From contig NZ_JAGSNF010000001.1 of the NCBI RefSeq assembly GCF_018139485.1, positions 309,156 to 373,155 of the forward strand: a stretch of DNA of 64,000 nucleotides. The letters run 5' to 3'. The stretch is from Phycicoccus avicenniae. Lineage in GTDB: Bacteria > Actinomycetota > Actinomycetes > Actinomycetales > Dermatophilaceae. Made by a program: the position numbers and the translations under genes. Under the pieces are notes generated by a model. That model worked only from the letters and a program-made list of their open reading frames with translations. It was not told where the DNA came from and did no database searches. Positions 1 to 8,472 of the stretch are shown here, piece by piece; position 1 is the stretch's first letter; each line of letters begins with the position of its first letter.

Positions 1-2
1 TC

Positions 3-1172
3 ACCGTCGTCCAGCTGCTCGTCTACGCCGGCATGCAGGTGCCGGTCGGGGTGCTCCTGGACCGCTTCGGCTCCAAGCGCCTCATGCTCGTCGGGCTGCT
101 CCTGATGTCCGGGGGGCAGGCGGTGTTCGCGGTCGCCGGGTCCTTCGAGGTGGGTATCGTCGCGCGTGTCCTCATCGGCGCGGGCGACGCGATGGTCTTC
201 ACCTCGCTGCTGCGGCTCGTGGCGCTGTGGTTCCGGGTCAAGCAGGCCCCGTTCGTCACGCAGGTCACCGGGGTCACCGGCCAGCTCGGCGCCGTGGTCG
301 CCGCGACCCCGCTCGCCGCCGCGCTCTCGGTGTGGGGCTGGACCAGGGCGTACGCCGTCGCCGCGGGCGCCGGCGTCGTGCTGTCCGTAGCGCTGCTACT
401 CGTCGTGCGGGACTCGCCGTACCGCGGCGAGGCCGTCGAGCGGATCAAGGTGCGAGCGCTCGCCCGCACCCTCGCCGAGGTCTGGGGGAACCCGGGGACC
501 CGGCTCGGGCTCTGGGTGCACTTCACCTCGCAGTTCAGCACGACCGTCTTCACGCTGCTGTGGGGCTTCCCGTTCCTCGTGAGCGAGGGAATGTCGACCC
601 GTACGGCGTCGGTCGTCCTCGTCGTCATGACCGTGACGGCGATGGTCGCGGGGCCCGTCATCGCGGCGGTGACGGCCCGCTCGCCCTTCCGCCGCTCGCA
701 GCTCGTCCTCGGCATCGTCCTGGCCATCGCGGCGTCGTGGGCGGTCGTCCTGCTGTGGCCCGGCCCCGCCCCGACGGGGCTGCTCGTCGCCCTCGCCGTC
801 GTCACCGCCGTCGGGGGGCCCAGCTCGCTCGTGGGGTTCGACCTCGCGCGCACGTTCCACCGCTCGAGCCACCTCGGCCGGGCGAGCGGGGTCGTCAACA
901 GCGGGGGGTTCGTCGCCTCCCTCCTGTGCATCGCCCTCATCGGCGTCGTCCTCGACGTCCGGGCGCCGGGCGGTCCGTCGGAGTACACCCTCACCGACAT
1001 GCGGGTGGCGATGTCGGTCCAGTACCTCTTCTGGGCCCTCGGGGCCGTCCAGCTCGTGCGCTACCGCCGCAAGGGGCTGCGGTACGTCGAGCAGGTGAGC
1101 CCGGACGCCCTGGCGGCGCTGCGCAGCGGCGACACCCTGCTCCCGGGGATCTCGCGCGACCCCGACCGCTGA
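3..1172 (+). CDS. MFS transporter, 5'-truncated by the window edge
   Basis: This is the C-terminal 389 residues of a major facilitator superfamily permease of the cytoplasmic membrane. The frame is already open at base 3, so the start and the first membrane segment or so lie upstream. The conserved loop between the second and third helices is visible as GVLLDRFGSKR, and about ten further hydrophobic segments follow, separated by a charged central loop near RDSPYRGEAVERIK. The family exports or imports small solutes with protons; nothing here shows the substrate. The C-terminus is short and cytoplasmic (RRKGLRYVEQ and beyond). A strong hairpin follows the stop. Certain as MFS, unknown in substrate. 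Confidence 0.88.
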   Translation, partial: TVVQLLVYAGMQVPVGVLLDRFGSKRLMLVGLLLMSGGQAVFAVAGSFEVGIVARVLIGAGDAMVFTSLLRLVALWFRVKQAPFVTQVTGVTGQLGAVVAATPLAAALSVWGWTRAYAVAAGAGVVLSVALLLVVRDSPYRGEAVERIKVRALARTLAEVWGNPGTRLGLWVHFTSQFSTTVFTLLWGFPFLVSEGMSTRTASVVLVVMTVTAMVAGPVIAAVTARSPFRRSQLVLGIVLAIAASWAVVLLWPGPAPTGLLVALAVVTAVGGPSSLVGFDLARTFHRSSHLGRASGVVNSGGFVASLLCIALIGVVLDVRAPGGPSEYTLTDMRVAMSVQYLFWALGAVQLVRYRRKGLRYVEQVSPDALAALRSGDTLLPGISRDPDR

Positions 1173-1237
1173 CGGCGGTGACCGTGGCGCCGCGTGTCGT
1201 GCACGGCACCGTCGCCGGGTCTCCCTAGCCTGTCCGT

Positions 1238-1270
1238 GGGACCGGGCCGGGTACGAGACGGCCCGGTCCC
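1238..1270. terminator. Hairpin terminator between convergent genes
   Basis: A perfect 12-bp stem (GGGACCGGGCCG paired with its complement) encloses a 9-base loop. It lies between the stop of the MFS gene and the convergent lipoprotein gene and could serve both strands. There is no U tract, which is usual for high-GC actinobacteria. Confidence 0.65.
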
Positions 1271-1318
1271 GCCACGTGCGGGCGCCGGTCGGCCCGAGGG
1301 TGAGGGGGCCGGGGCGGG

Positions 1319-1825
1319 TCAGCCCGGGCGGACCGTGTAGCCGTCGGTGGGCTCGGCGCAGTACGTGAAGGACCCGTCGTCGCCCGCGTGGTAGGACAGC
1401 AGCTCGTCGTCGACGCTGAGCAGCAGCAGCTCGCCCTCGACCTGCATCGCGATGTAGGACTCGTCGGGCTGCGGGCAGCCGAGCGAGCCGTCGTTCCACG
1501 TCACCGGGGTGAAGGCCGCGACGACGACCCGGGGTTCCGCGACGTTCGAGCGTTTCGCGGCGTCGGCGACGGCCCGCTCGACGGCCGGGCGCTCGCGCAG
1601 CCCGGGCGGCGGGTCCGCGTCGACCGGCGGGGGGACGGTGGGGCTGGAGGACGGCTTCGGCAGCTCGCTCGGGGTGCCGGGGACGGTGTCCGGGGTCGGG
1701 GGTGTCCCGCTCGGCTGGGTGCCCGACGCGCCGTCCTGGGCCGTCCCCTCCTCGGAGGTGGCGCTGCCGCAGGCGGTGAGGCTCGCCGCGAGCAGGGCGG
1801 TGGCGATGAGGGCGGGGGCATGCAT
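1319..1825 (-). CDS. Putative secreted lipoprotein with a WNDGSLGCPQP motif domain
   Basis: The 168-residue product starts at an ATG preceded by a GGAAGGAC ribosome site. A short hydrophobic signal sequence ends in a lipobox (SLTAC), so the mature protein should be lipid-anchored outside the membrane. A proline- and serine-rich linker (residues about 25-70) leads to a small C-terminal domain with WNDGSLGCPQPDESY and, near the end, FTYC. These two cysteines may form a disulfide. Similar motifs occur in uncharacterised secreted bacterial proteins; I know no function. It stands alone between the convergent MFS gene and the acyl-CoA dehydrogenase gene on the same strand. Confidence 0.75.
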   Translation of the reverse strand: MHAPALIATALLAASLTACGSATSEEGTAQDGASGTQPSGTPPTPDTVPGTPSELPKPSSSPTVPPPVDADPPPGLRERPAVERAVADAAKRSNVAEPRVVVAAFTPVTWNDGSLGCPQPDESYIAMQVEGELLLLSVDDELLSYHAGDDGSFTYCAEPTDGYTVRPG

Positions 1826-1887
1826 CAGGGGTCCTTCCGCTGGGGTGCTCGTCCCGGTGGGACGACGGCGGGCCGTCCGCGGTTCCG

Positions 1888-3042
1888 TCAGCGGGTGAGG
1901 TGCCGACCGATGACGAGGCGCTGGATCTGGTTCGTGCCCTCGAAGATCTGGGTGACCTTCGCCTCGCGCATGTACCGCTCGGCGGCGAAGTCCTGGGTGT
2001 ACCCGGCGCCGCCGAGCACCTGGACGGCGTCCGTCGTCACCCGCATCGCCGTGTCGGTGGCGACGAGCTTGGCGACCGCCGCCTCCTTGCCGAAGGTGCG
2101 CCCGGCGTCCTTGAGCCGGGCGGCGTGCAGGTAGGTGGCACGGGCGCTCGTCACCGCCGCCTCCATGTCGGCGAGGAGGAACTGCAGCCCCTGGAACTGC
2201 GCGACTGGGCGGCCGAACTGCTCGCGCTCGCCGGCGTAGCCGACGGCGAGGTCGAGCGCGCCCTGGGCCAGGCCCGTCGCGGCGGCGGCGATGCCGAGCC
2301 GGCCGGCGTCGAGGGCGGACAGCGCGATCGCCATCCCCTGGCCCTCGTCCCCGATGCGGCGCTCGACGGGGACGCGGACGTCGTCGTACACGACCTCCCG
2401 GACGGTGTCGCAGTGCAGCCCCATCTTCCGCTCCGGGGTGCCGAACGACAGGCCCTCGGCGTCGGCGGGGACGACGAGGCAGGAGAGCCCCTTCCCGCCG
2501 TCGTCGGAGGTCCGGGCGAAGGTCGTGTACCAGTCGGCGTGCCCGGCGTGGCTGATCCAGGCCTTCCGTCCGCGCAGGACGTAGTGGTCGCCGTCGCGGA
2601 CCGCCCGCGTCGTCATCGAGGCGATGTCGGAGCCGGCGAGCGGCTCGGAGAGGCAGTAGGCGCCGAGGGTGTCGCCGGACAGCATCGCCGGCAGCATCGC
2701 GGCCCGCTGCTCGTCGGTGCCGTACGTCGTCACGGGGAAGGCGGTGAGCGAGTGGACCGAGACGCCGACGGCGACCGACATCCACGCGCTCGCGATCTCC
2801 TCGACGACCTGGAGGTAGACCTCGTAGGGCTGGGCGTACCCGCCGTGCTCCTCGGGGTGGGGCAGGCTGAGCAGCCCCGCGGACCCGAGGGTGCGGAAGA
2901 CCTCCGTCGGGAAGGACTCGCCGTCGGCGGCCGCCCGCTCGGCGTCGTCGACCCGGGGCGCGAGCTCCTTGGCGCAGATCTCGCGGGTCAGGTCGATGAG
3001 GTCCTGGCCCTCCTCGGTCGGCATGAGCCTCGTCGCTGGCAT
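1888..3042 (-). CDS. Acyl-CoA dehydrogenase
   Basis: The 384-residue length is typical of FAD-dependent acyl-CoA dehydrogenases, which introduce the alpha-beta double bond in fatty acyl or branched acyl-CoA thioesters and pass electrons to ETF. The flavin-contact motif YCLSEPLAGSDIASM lies near residue 130, and the C-terminal GGAGYTQDF and IFEGTNQIQR motifs are intact; the Glu of EGT (about residue 368) is the expected catalytic base. An upstream ATG exists at 3075, but the ATG at 3042 sits 6 bases after TACCGT, a good leaderless -10, so I prefer it. Chain-length preference cannot be read from the sequence. It is a single gene with no beta-oxidation partners nearby. Confidence 0.93.
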   Translation of the reverse strand: MPATRLMPTEEGQDLIDLTREICAKELAPRVDDAERAAADGESFPTEVFRTLGSAGLLSLPHPEEHGGYAQPYEVYLQVVEEIASAWMSVAVGVSVHSLTAFPVTTYGTDEQRAAMLPAMLSGDTLGAYCLSEPLAGSDIASMTTRAVRDGDHYVLRGRKAWISHAGHADWYTTFARTSDDGGKGLSCLVVPADAEGLSFGTPERKMGLHCDTVREVVYDDVRVPVERRIGDEGQGMAIALSALDAGRLGIAAAATGLAQGALDLAVGYAGEREQFGRPVAQFQGLQFLLADMEAAVTSARATYLHAARLKDAGRTFGKEAAVAKLVATDTAMRVTTDAVQVLGGAGYTQDFAAERYMREAKVTQIFEGTNQIQRLVIGRHLTR

Positions 3043-3091
3043 GGGCCCACGGTAGCGAGGTGGTAGGACGTCCAACCAATCGTCGACCGGG

Positions 3092-4159
3092 TCACCGCGG
3101 GTAGGACGTCACCTCGCTCGCCTTGACCCCCGCCCACAGCCGGGTCCCGGCCTGGAGCCGCAGGCCGGCGACCGAGCCGGCCGTCACCTCGGCGACGAGC
3201 GGGGTCTGCGCGGCGCCCACGAGCAGGCGCACCCGGGCACTCTGCCCGACGAGCTCGACCGAGCCGACCGTCGCCGACCACACGTTGCGGGTCGAGCCGT
3301 GCGGACGCTCGTCGTAGAGGGCGACGGCCGACGGGGCGAACGCCACCCAGGCGTCACGGTCGGCCCCGCCGTCCCTCGTGACGACGGGACCGAGCGCGGT
3401 CGTCACCGCGTCGCCCGCGCCGGTCCCGGAGCCCACGCCCGCGAGCAGGTTGAGGCCGACGACCTGCGCGACGTACGGGTCGCGGGGACGCTGCACGACC
3501 TCGGCCGGCGAGCCCTCCTGGACGACCCGGCCGTCCTCGACGAAGACGAGGTGGTCGGCGAGGGTCAGGGCGTCGAGGGGGTCGTGGGTGACGACGACCG
3601 TCATCCCGGCGTAGGCCCGCAGCCGGGCGGCCAGGCCGGCTCGCACGTGCGGCCGGGTCGCGGGGTCGAGGGCCGAGAGCGGCTCGTCGAGCAGGAGCAG
3701 CCGGGGGTCGGTGGCCAGGGCCCGCGCCAGGGCGACCCGCTGGGCCTGGCCGTGCGAGAGCGCAGAGGGTCGTCGGCCCGCGAGGTCGCCCACCCCGAGC
3801 GCGTCGAGCTCCTCGCGCGCCCGCCGCTCGGCGGAGCGGCGGTCGACCCCGCGGCTGCGGGGCCCGAAGGCGACGTTGGCGAGCGCGCCGAGATGGGGGA
3901 AGAGCAGGTGGTCGGCGGCGAGGAGCCCGACGGCCCGGTCCTCCGGCGCCCGGTGCACGCCGTCGCCCGCCCACGTCGCGCCGTCGACGCGGACGTGCCC
4001 GCCGTCGAGCGGCACGAGCCCCGCGAGGGCGTGGAGGGCGGTCGTCTTCCCGGCGCCGTTGGGTCCGAGGACCGCGACGACCCGGCCGTCGTCGACGGCG
4101 AGCGGCACCTCGACGGTCATCACCCCCCGGCGGACCCGCACCAGCGCGTCGAGGCTCAT
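3092..4159 (-). CDS. modC: Molybdate ABC transporter ATP-binding protein ModC
   Basis: This 355-residue cytoplasmic ATPase powers molybdate (or tungstate) import. The Walker A motif GPNGAGKTT is near residue 31, the signature reads LSHGQAQRVALARAL, and Walker B is LLLLDEPLSALD. The last third carries a TOBE-type oxyanion-binding region, as in ModC proteins. The ATG overlaps the modB stop by 4 bases (ATGA), implying translational coupling. It is the last gene of the molybdate operon, 49 bases from the start of the acyl-CoA dehydrogenase gene, which has its own promoter-like sequence. Assignment rests on the family and on the complete mod operon upstream. Confidence 0.93.
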   Translation of the reverse strand: MSLDALVRVRRGVMTVEVPLAVDDGRVVAVLGPNGAGKTTALHALAGLVPLDGGHVRVDGATWAGDGVHRAPEDRAVGLLAADHLLFPHLGALANVAFGPRSRGVDRRSAERRAREELDALGVGDLAGRRPSALSHGQAQRVALARALATDPRLLLLDEPLSALDPATRPHVRAGLAARLRAYAGMTVVVTHDPLDALTLADHLVFVEDGRVVQEGSPAEVVQRPRDPYVAQVVGLNLLAGVGSGTGAGDAVTTALGPVVTRDGGADRDAWVAFAPSAVALYDERPHGSTRNVWSATVGSVELVGQSARVRLLVGAAQTPLVAEVTAGSVAGLRLQAGTRLWAGVKASEVTSYPR

Positions 4160-5004
4160 CGCAGCCACCGTCCGCGGAGCAGGCCGAGGACGAGCAGCGA
4201 GACGGCCAGCATCGCGATGCTCAGGGCGATCGCCGCCTGCGGGTCGTTCTGCAGGGCGACGTAGACCGCGAGCGGCGCGGTCTGGGTCCGCCCCTCGAAG
4301 TTGCCGGCGAAGGTGATCGTGGCCCCGAACTCCCCGAGCGCCCGGGCCCAGGCGAGAGCGGCGCCGGAGGCGATCCCCGGTCCGGCGAGCGGCAGCGCGA
4401 CGCGGGTGAAGACCCGCAGCGGTGAGGCGCCGAGGGTCGCGGCCACGGCGTCGTACCGGGCGTCGACGCCGCGCATCGCCCCCTCGACGGCGAGGACGAA
4501 GAACGGCAGGGAGACGAAGACCTGCGCGAGGACGACCGCGGTCGGGGTGAACGGCAGGCGCAGGCCGAGGAGCTCCAGGACCGGGGCGCCGACGACCCCT
4601 CGGCGGCCGTAGGCCATGAGCAGCGCGACGCCGCCGACGACGGGGGGCAGGACGACCGGGACGGTGAGCACGGCCCGCAGCCACGACGCGGCGCGGCCGT
4701 CGGCCCGGGCGAGCAGCCAGGCGAGGGGGGTCCCGAGGACGCAGCAGACCGCGACGGTCGCGAGCGTGGTGAGCAGCGAGAGCCGGATCGCGGGCCAGAC
4801 GAGCGGGGCCGAGAGGTTCTCGAGGATGCGCGGCCAGTCGGTCCGCAGGAGGAGCCCGACCAGCGGCAGCACGACGAGGGCGACACCGAGCCCGGCCGGG
4901 ACGAGCAGGACGGCGCGGGAGAGGCCGGGGCGGGAGAGGCCGGGGCGCGGCCGGCGGACCGGGGCCCCGTGCTCCGGCGAGGCGCCGGGGGTGGCGGTCG
5001 TCAC
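4156..5004 (-). CDS. modB: Molybdate ABC transporter permease ModB
   Basis: The 282-residue integral membrane protein has about six transmembrane helices after a short arginine/proline-rich cytoplasmic N-terminus. The cytoplasmic coupling-loop motif of ABC importers is clear: AWARALGEFGATITFAGNF (EAA motif, G at the usual place), the signature of ModB. The GTG start at 5004 overlaps the modA stop as GTGA, and the stop overlaps the modC start. Expected to form a dimeric channel with two ModC subunits and to receive molybdate from ModA. Confidence 0.93.
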   Translation of the reverse strand: MTTATPGASPEHGAPVRRPRPGLSRPGLSRAVLLVPAGLGVALVVLPLVGLLLRTDWPRILENLSAPLVWPAIRLSLLTTLATVAVCCVLGTPLAWLLARADGRAASWLRAVLTVPVVLPPVVGGVALLMAYGRRGVVGAPVLELLGLRLPFTPTAVVLAQVFVSLPFFVLAVEGAMRGVDARYDAVAATLGASPLRVFTRVALPLAGPGIASGAALAWARALGEFGATITFAGNFEGRTQTAPLAVYVALQNDPQAAIALSIAMLAVSLLVLGLLRGRWLR

Positions 5005-5792
5005 GGCGCGAGGAACCCCGCCTCCACGAGGGCGCTCGTGCCGTCGGTGCCGCGGACGAGGTCGGCGAACCCGACGACGTCGGGGTCCTGCGAGAACCAC
5101 AGCATCGGGTAGACGAGGGTGACGTTGTCGGCGTCGGGGATCTCGACGCCGCGGACGTCGTCGCCGGCGCTCACGACGTCGGAGTGGTAGACCATCGCCG
5201 CGTCGGCCTCGCCGAGGGTGACCTTCGTGAGGGTCGCCTTGACGTCGACCTCGCGGGAGACGACGTTCGGGGTGACACCCGCGGCGGTGAGCACCTCGTC
5301 GGCGGCCTTCCCGCAGGGGACGGTGTCGGCGCACAGGACGACGTCGAGGTCGGGGTCGGCGAGGTCCGCGAGCGAGGACACCCCGCCGGGGTCGTCCGGC
5401 GGCGTCGCGATCTCGACGGTGTTGCGGGCGACGGTCGCACGGCCCGCGTCGGCGGCGACGTCCTCGGGCAGCAGGTCGAGCGCCGACTCGCCGGCGCTCG
5501 CGTACACGTCGACGGGGGCGCCCTCGGCGATCTGCTGGGCCAGCGTCGTGCTCGACCCGAAGCTGATCCGCACCGTGACGCCCGGGTTGTCGGCCTCGTA
5601 GCGCTCGGCGAGCGCCGTGAGCGGCTCGGTGAGGGACGCGGCGGCGAGGACGGTGACGACCCCCTCGCCGGTCGGGACCTCCGCGTCGGCGCTCGTGTCC
5701 TCCGTCGTCGCGGGGGAGCAGGCGGCGAGGCCGAGGGCCGCGACGATGGCGGCGGCTGCGGCCGGCGTCGCGCGGGGTCCGCGGGCGGTCAC
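5001..5792 (-). CDS. modA: Molybdate-binding lipoprotein ModA
   Basis: The 263-residue protein is a periplasmic-type solute-binding protein anchored by lipid. The signal peptide ends in the lipobox LAAC near residue 22. The mature part contains VLAAASLTEPL and FGSSTTLAQQI, which in ModA supply serine hydroxyls and backbone amides to the oxyanion, and APVDVYASA. I chose the GTG at 5792 because it overlaps the upstream stop as GTGA; longer upstream extensions would run into the HTH/TOBE gene. Likely binds molybdate or tungstate; these two cannot be told apart here. Confidence 0.93.
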   Translation of the reverse strand: MTARGPRATPAAAAAIVAALGLAACSPATTEDTSADAEVPTGEGVVTVLAAASLTEPLTALAERYEADNPGVTVRISFGSSTTLAQQIAEGAPVDVYASAGESALDLLPEDVAADAGRATVARNTVEIATPPDDPGGVSSLADLADPDLDVVLCADTVPCGKAADEVLTAAGVTPNVVSREVDVKATLTKVTLGEADAAMVYHSDVVSAGDDVRGVEIPDADNVTLVYPMLWFSQDPDVVGFADLVRGTDGTSALVEAGFLAP

Positions 5793-6184
5793 TGCGGGAC
5801 CCCGACGACGACGTTCGTCGACTTGATCGACGCGACGGCGACGCTGCCGACCTCGAGGCCGAGGGACTCGACGGCCTCGCGGGAGAGCAGCGAGACGATG
5901 CGGAACGGTCCGCACTGCATCTCCACCTGCGCCATGACGGTGTCGGTGACGACCCGGGTGACGACGCCCCGCATCCGGTTGCGGGCGGACTCGTCGGCGA
6001 CCGTGCCGACCGCCGCCGGTCGGGCGATCTCCTGGGCGAGGGCGGCGAGGGCGGCGCCCTCGACGACGAGCCGTCCGGCGTCGTCGCGCGTCGCCGGGAG
6101 CCGGTCGGCGTCGACCATCCGGCGCACGGTGTCGTCGGACACCCCGAGCAGCTCGGCCGCGTCACTGATCCGCATCTGCGTCAT
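5789..6184 (-). CDS. HTH plus TOBE (Mop-like) domain protein, first gene of the mod operon
   Basis: The 131-residue product has an N-terminal MerR/excisionase-type helix-turn-helix (ISDAAELLGVSDDTVRRMVDADR, residues 5-27) and a C-terminal TOBE or Mop-like molybdate-binding domain (about 66-131, containing VEMQCGPFRIVSLL and SIKSTNVVVG). This is the layout of a small molybdate-responsive regulator or molybdenum-pterin-binding protein; it may act like ModE but is much shorter. The ATG follows TATGCT by 7 bases, matching the leaderless start pattern. Its stop overlaps modA. Probable role: sensing cytoplasmic molybdate and adjusting its own operon, which is an inference from domains and position. 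Confidence 0.85.
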   Translation of the reverse strand: MTQMRISDAAELLGVSDDTVRRMVDADRLPATRDDAGRLVVEGAALAALAQEIARPAAVGTVADESARNRMRGVVTRVVTDTVMAQVEMQCGPFRIVSLLSREAVESLGLEVGSVAVASIKSTNVVVGVPQ

Positions 6185-6290
6185 GGCTGGGAGCATACCG
6201 ACGCATCTGCGGCACCGTGGCCCGTCCGGTCGGACGGTGCGTGGTGGCGTGGTGACGCTCCACGACGGCGTGCCGCGCCCGGCCGTCCGC

Positions 6291-7133
6291 TCAGCCGTCG
6301 GGGAGGGTCTGGTCCGTCCGGCGCTCGTCGGGGTCGCGGACGTACTCGAGGGTGGGTCGCTTCGGCTCGCGGCCGTCCCCCGAGGAGGTCCCCCGCACCC
6401 GGCGCTCGACCCACGGTCCCGCATGGGTCCGCGCCCACGCGGCGTGGCCGCGCAGTGCCTCGGACCGTCCGGGCCGGGCCTGGGGCGGCAGGGGCGCGGA
6501 CCAGTCGCCGTCGTCCGTCTCGTGTCCGAGCGCGGTGAGCGCCGCGAGCGCCACCCGGCGGTGCCCCTCCGTCGTGAGGTGGATCCGGTCCTCGGACCAC
6601 ATCCGCCAGTCCTGCAGGGCGGTCATGCCCCAGAGGTTGAGGACCGCGCACCCGTGCCGCTGGGCGATCGTGAAGAGGTTGGCGCTGTGCACCGCGTGCC
6701 GACCGCGCAGCGCCTTGAAGAGCCCGGCCGCCCGGGTGTCGGTCGGGGTCGCGAGGAGGACGTCGGCGCCGGTCGCGCGGATCCGCACGACGGCCTCCTC
6801 GAGACGGGCGGCGAGCCCGTCGAGGTCGACGCTCGGGCGGAGCAGGTCGTTGCCGCCGCCGACCATCGACACCAGGTCCGGCGACATCGCGAGCGCCGCG
6901 TCGAGCTGCGGGCCGACGACGTCGGCCAGGGTGCGGCCGCGGACGGCGAGGTTGGCGTAGCCGAAGGGCAGGTGCTCGCGGTCCGCGAGCGCGTCGAGGT
7001 GGCCGGCGAGCCGGTCGGCCCACCCGACGAAGGCGTCGTCGTGGTCCGGGTCCGGGTCGGACAGCCCCTCGGTGAAGGAGTCGCCGATCGCGACGTAGCG
7101 GCACCAGACGCGGTCGGTGGGGGGTGTCGTCAC
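6291..7133 (-). CDS. SGNH/GDSL-family esterase or lipase
   Basis: A 280-residue cytoplasmic protein of the SGNH hydrolase fold. Block I is [13 protein letters not shown] (nucleophile Ser near residue 18), block III is GGGNDLL, and block [11 protein letters not shown] carries the Asp and His of the catalytic triad. No signal peptide is seen, so it probably acts on an intracellular ester. The GTG start overlaps the ung stop as GTGA, so the two are translationally coupled. The C-terminal 40 residues are charged and look disordered. Substrate unknown; related actinobacterial enzymes are annotated as SGNH/GDSL hydrolases only. Confidence 0.85.
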   Translation of the reverse strand: MTTPPTDRVWCRYVAIGDSFTEGLSDPDPDHDDAFVGWADRLAGHLDALADREHLPFGYANLAVRGRTLADVVGPQLDAALAMSPDLVSMVGGGNDLLRPSVDLDGLAARLEEAVVRIRATGADVLLATPTDTRAAGLFKALRGRHAVHSANLFTIAQRHGCAVLNLWGMTALQDWRMWSEDRIHLTTEGHRRVALAALTALGHETDDGDWSAPLPPQARPGRSEALRGHAAWARTHAGPWVERRVRGTSSGDGREPKRPTLEYVRDPDERRTDQTLPDG

Positions 7134-7825
7134 GGGAGCCTCCAGTCGACGGGGTCGGCGCCGGCCTGCCGGAGCAGGTCGTTCGCGCGGGAGAAGGGAC
7201 GCGAGCCGAAGAAGCCGTTCCGGGCGGACAGCGGGCTGGGGTGGGCCGACTCGACGCACGGCACACCGGTGAGGTGCGGGGCGAGCGAGCGGGCGTCGCG
7301 GCCCCAGAGGATCGCGACGAGCGGTCCGCCCCGCTCGACGAGCGCCTCGATGGCCCGGCCGGTCACCTCCTCCCAGCCCTTGCCGCGGTGGCTCGCGGGG
7401 GCGCCGGGACGCACGGTGAGGACCCGGTTCAGGAGCAGGACCCCCTGGTCGGCCCACGGGGTGAGGTCGCCGCTGGTCGGCCGGGGGTGGCCGAGGTCGC
7501 ACTCGAGCTCGGTGAAGACGTTGACGAGGCTGCGGGGGACCGGTCTGACGTCCGGCGCGACCGAGAACGAGAGCCCGACGGCATGGCCGGGGGTGGGGTA
7601 GGGGTCCTGGCCGACGACGAGCACCCGGACGGCCTCGAGCGGGCGCTGGAACGCGCGCAGGACGTGCGCGCCACCGGGCAGGTAGCCGTGCCCGGCGGCG
7701 ACCTCCTCGCGCAGGAACTCCCCGAGCCGGGCGACCGTGGGCTCGACGGGCGCGAGCGCCGCGGCCCACGACGGGTGGACGAGCTCGTGGAGCGGCTTCG
7801 GGGGGGTCGGGGCGGGAGTGGTCAT
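7130..7825 (-). CDS. ung: Uracil-DNA glycosylase
   Basis: The 231-residue enzyme removes uracil from DNA to start base-excision repair, important in high-GC genomes with frequent cytosine deamination. The water-activating motif is [18 protein letters not shown] with catalytic Asp at about residue 74; the usual GQDPYH is PYP here, a variant common in actinobacterial family 1 enzymes. The leucine-intercalation loop HPSPLSA is intact. An ATG far upstream would add a non-conserved segment; the ATG at 7825 lies 7 bases after TAGGCT and begins right before the conserved [10 protein letters not shown] region. The SGNH hydrolase gene follows in the same operon. Confidence 0.96.
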   Translation of the reverse strand: MTTPAPTPPKPLHELVHPSWAAALAPVEPTVARLGEFLREEVAAGHGYLPGGAHVLRAFQRPLEAVRVLVVGQDPYPTPGHAVGLSFSVAPDVRPVPRSLVNVFTELECDLGHPRPTSGDLTPWADQGVLLLNRVLTVRPGAPASHRGKGWEEVTGRAIEALVERGGPLVAILWGRDARSLAPHLTGVPCVESAHPSPLSARNGFFGSRPFSRANDLLRQAGADPVDWRLP

Positions 7826-7872
7826 CGTCGTCAGCCTAGGACCCCGCGGACCACCGGACGGCCATCGGAGTA

Positions 7873-7926
7873 TTGACAACCGTCGATGCCACGGGAGATG
7901 CTCGGTATCGACCGTCATCGATACCG
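7873..7926 (+). promoter_or_regulatory. Promoter region with near-perfect palindrome upstream of the CadI/ArsI gene
   Basis: A consensus -35 (TTGACA, 7873-7878) is followed downstream by a perfect inverted repeat with 9-base arms CGGTATCGA and TCGATACCG (7903-7926) around a 6-base spacer. Its size and position fit an operator for an ArsR-type metal sensor, consistent with the heavy-metal gene 33 bases downstream; the regulator is not in the window. The -10 is not clear. Confidence 0.6.
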
Positions 7927-7958
7927 TCGGTCGCCGTCCCCACCAGGAGGTCCTCCCG

Positions 7959-8429
7959 ATGAGCCCGTCCCCCCAGCGCGTCCAGCTCGCGCTCAACGTG
8001 TCCGACGTCGCCGCCGCGGTCGACTTCTACTCCGCGATGTTCGGCGTCGCCCCGCACAAGCGCCGACCCGGCTACGCGAACTTCGAGGTCACCGAGCCGC
8101 CGCTCAAGCTCGTGCTCGTCGAGGACGCCGAGCGGGCCCCGGGCACCGCCGGCGCGCTGAACCACCTCGGGGTCGAGGTCGGGTCCACGGCGGACGTCGA
8201 CGCGGCGCGGCGGCGGTTCACGGCGGCGGGCCTCGCCTCCTTCGACGAGGACGACTCGACGTGCTGCTTCGCCCTGCAGGACAAGGTCTGGGTGCACGAC
8301 GTCGACGGCGCCCCGTGGGAGGTGTACACCGTCAAGGACGACGACCCCGCCGACGCGCGGGACGCGGGGAACCGCCCGCTGTCGCGCCCCGCCGGTGGCG
8401 GCTCGACCGACGCCGCCGCCTGCTGCTGA
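7959..8429 (+). CDS. CadI/ArsI-family vicinal oxygen chelate protein (heavy-metal or organoarsenical resistance)
   Basis: The 156-residue protein belongs to the glyoxalase/dioxygenase superfamily and matches the cadmium-induced CadI and the carbon-arsenic lyase ArsI. The N-terminus [22 protein letters not shown] and the block [19 protein letters not shown] are typical, as is the vicinal cysteine pair followed by QDKVWV ([15 protein letters not shown]) that binds trivalent arsenic in ArsI. The C-terminus adds another Cys-Cys pair. A strong ribosome site AGGAGG lies 8 bases before the ATG. A perfect palindrome upstream suggests metal-dependent repression. No arsR, arsB or arsC accompanies it. 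Whether it cleaves organoarsenicals or only binds metal cannot be decided. Confidence 0.85.
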   Translation: MSPSPQRVQLALNVSDVAAAVDFYSAMFGVAPHKRRPGYANFEVTEPPLKLVLVEDAERAPGTAGALNHLGVEVGSTADVDAARRRFTAAGLASFDEDDSTCCFALQDKVWVHDVDGAPWEVYTVKDDDPADARDAGNRPLSRPAGGGSTDAAACC

Positions 8430-8459
8430 CCCCCGGCCGCCGGTCCGGTCCGGGCCCGG

Positions 8460-8465
8460 CAGGAT
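8460..8465 (+). promoter_or_regulatory. Putative leaderless -10 element (CAGGAT) of the HAD gene
   Basis: CAGGAT ends 7 bases before a GTG at 8473, whereas an in-frame ATG at 8464 overlaps the element itself. This favours GTG 8473 as the start. Confidence 0.5.
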
Positions 8466-8472
8466 GGGCGCC

